A stretch of DNA of 64,000 nt from Vreelandella halophila. Its GTDB lineage: Bacteria > Pseudomonadota > Gammaproteobacteria > Pseudomonadales > Oleiphilaceae. The notes beneath the pieces were generated by a model, which was not told where the DNA came from, searched no databases, and was given only the letters and a program-made list of their open reading frames with translations. The DNA lies in the NCBI RefSeq assembly GCF_019903425.1, contig NZ_JACHUZ010000013.1:1334285-1398284 (forward strand), given 5' to 3'. Shown here piece after piece: positions 63,649 through 64,000 of the stretch. The position numbers and the translations under genes were made by a program. The stretch's first letter is position 1; each line of letters starts with the position of its first letter.

Positions 63649-64000
63649 GTGGCGTGGCGACCTCCGGCGGTTCTGGTCATGGGGCCAACGGCCTCGGGCA
63701 AGACGGACCTGGCCATTGAGCTGCGCGAACGCCTGGACGGCGAGCTTATCAGCGTGGATTCGGCGCTGGTCTACCGGGGCATGGACATTGGTACCGCCAA
63801 GCCGGATGCGGCCACCCTGCGCCGGGCGCCCCATCACCTGATTGACATCCGCGACCCGGCAGAACCCTATTCGGCGGCGGAGTTCGCCGCCGATGCAGGG
63901 GCACTGATCGAGCGCATCAGGGGTGAGGGCCGGGTGCCGATCCTGGTGGGTGGTACCATGCTCTACTTCAATGTGCTTCGTCAGGGCATGGCCAGCATGC
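63649..64000 (+). CDS. miaA: tRNA dimethylallyltransferase (5' part, runs off window)
   Basis: The first 117 codons lie in the window. The start is GTG at 63649, 2 bp after the mutL stop. The P-loop is [13 protein letters not shown], followed by [16 protein letters not shown] and [13 protein letters not shown], all typical of MiaA, which adds the isopentenyl group to A37 of tRNAs. The gene is the last of the nnrD operon seen here. Confidence 0.96.
   Translation, partial: MAWRPPAVLVMGPTASGKTDLAIELRERLDGELISVDSALVYRGMDIGTAKPDAATLRRAPHHLIDIRDPAEPYSAAEFAADAGALIERIRGEGRVPILVGGTMLYFNVLRQGMASM

Noticed and set aside
1-64000. CRISPR array, tRNA or rRNA genes
   Set aside because: I saw no regularly spaced identical repeats of CRISPR type and no tRNA or rRNA sequences on reading both strands.

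Overview
The window is a GC-rich chromosomal segment of a gammaproteobacterium. From about 29 kb onward the gene order parE...parC-serB-fimX-(PilZ-like)...psd-rhodanese...motAB-rsgA/orn...queG-nnrD-tsaE-amiB-mutL-miaA follows the order known from the Pseudomonas aeruginosa parE-to-miaA region. Many proteins are acidic, which would fit a halophilic or marine relative, but I cannot name the genus.

Region 1 (1-3.3 kb): the end of an ABC1-kinase gene, an FAH-family hydrolase, a membrane diguanylate cyclase and a PQQ-dependent sugar dehydrogenase. Region 2 (3.7-8.6 kb) is the clearest foreign element. Two adjacent reverse-transcriptase genes on the minus strand match defence-associated reverse transcriptase type 3 (DRT3; UG3-class drt3a plus UG8-class drt3b). 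Behind them lies a structured non-coding stretch that carries an ACACAC on the sense strand. The cassette is much more AT-rich than its surroundings. It sits directly behind an intact qor-type oxidoreductase gene and is followed by a second copy of the last 67 codons of the same gene. The two copies differ at 16 codons including the stop, always synonymously, so the cassette seems to have arrived together with a qor 3' end from a related genome. Two small genes, one unknown and one ankyrin-repeat, follow.

Region 3 (9.9-24.2 kb) is a complete acyclic terpene utilisation cluster in the Pseudomonas order: divergent atuR, then atuA-B-C-D-E-F-G-H, with an amidase gene appended. It would convert citronellol/geraniol-derived acyl-CoAs through geranyl-CoA carboxylase. 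A palindrome lies in the spacer of the predicted atuA promoter. This region and the qor upstream gap hold six copies of an unusual repeat: 110-190 bp elements closed by 24-29 bp inverted arms whose sequence differs from copy to copy while pairing is kept. Two Pseudomonas-type REP elements accompany them.

Region 4 (24.4-28.7 kb): a three-gene operon of lipoprotein, periplasmic binding protein and large TRAP-like permease. Region 5 (28.9-42 kb): a PrcB-like lipoprotein, parE, fabAB with a DesT/FabR-like palindrome upstream, an EAL phosphodiesterase, cytochrome b561 with YceI, parC, serB and a FimX-like protein with degenerate GGDEF and EAL domains. Region 6 (42-52 kb): a PilZ-like protein, the EF-P gene with its modification enzymes epmA and epmB, psd, a rhodanese, two-subunit pyruvate carboxylase and a CBS-type protein. 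Region 7 (52.7-64 kb): motAB, rsgA, orn, panE-like, queG, then the overlapping operon nnrD-tsaE-amiB-mutL-miaA, which runs off the window.

Four genes for c-di-GMP synthesis, hydrolysis or binding (1.1, 33.3, 40.0 and 42.1 kb), together with FimX and MotAB, indicate regulated surface motility. I found no rRNA, tRNA, CRISPR array, transposase or integrase in the window.
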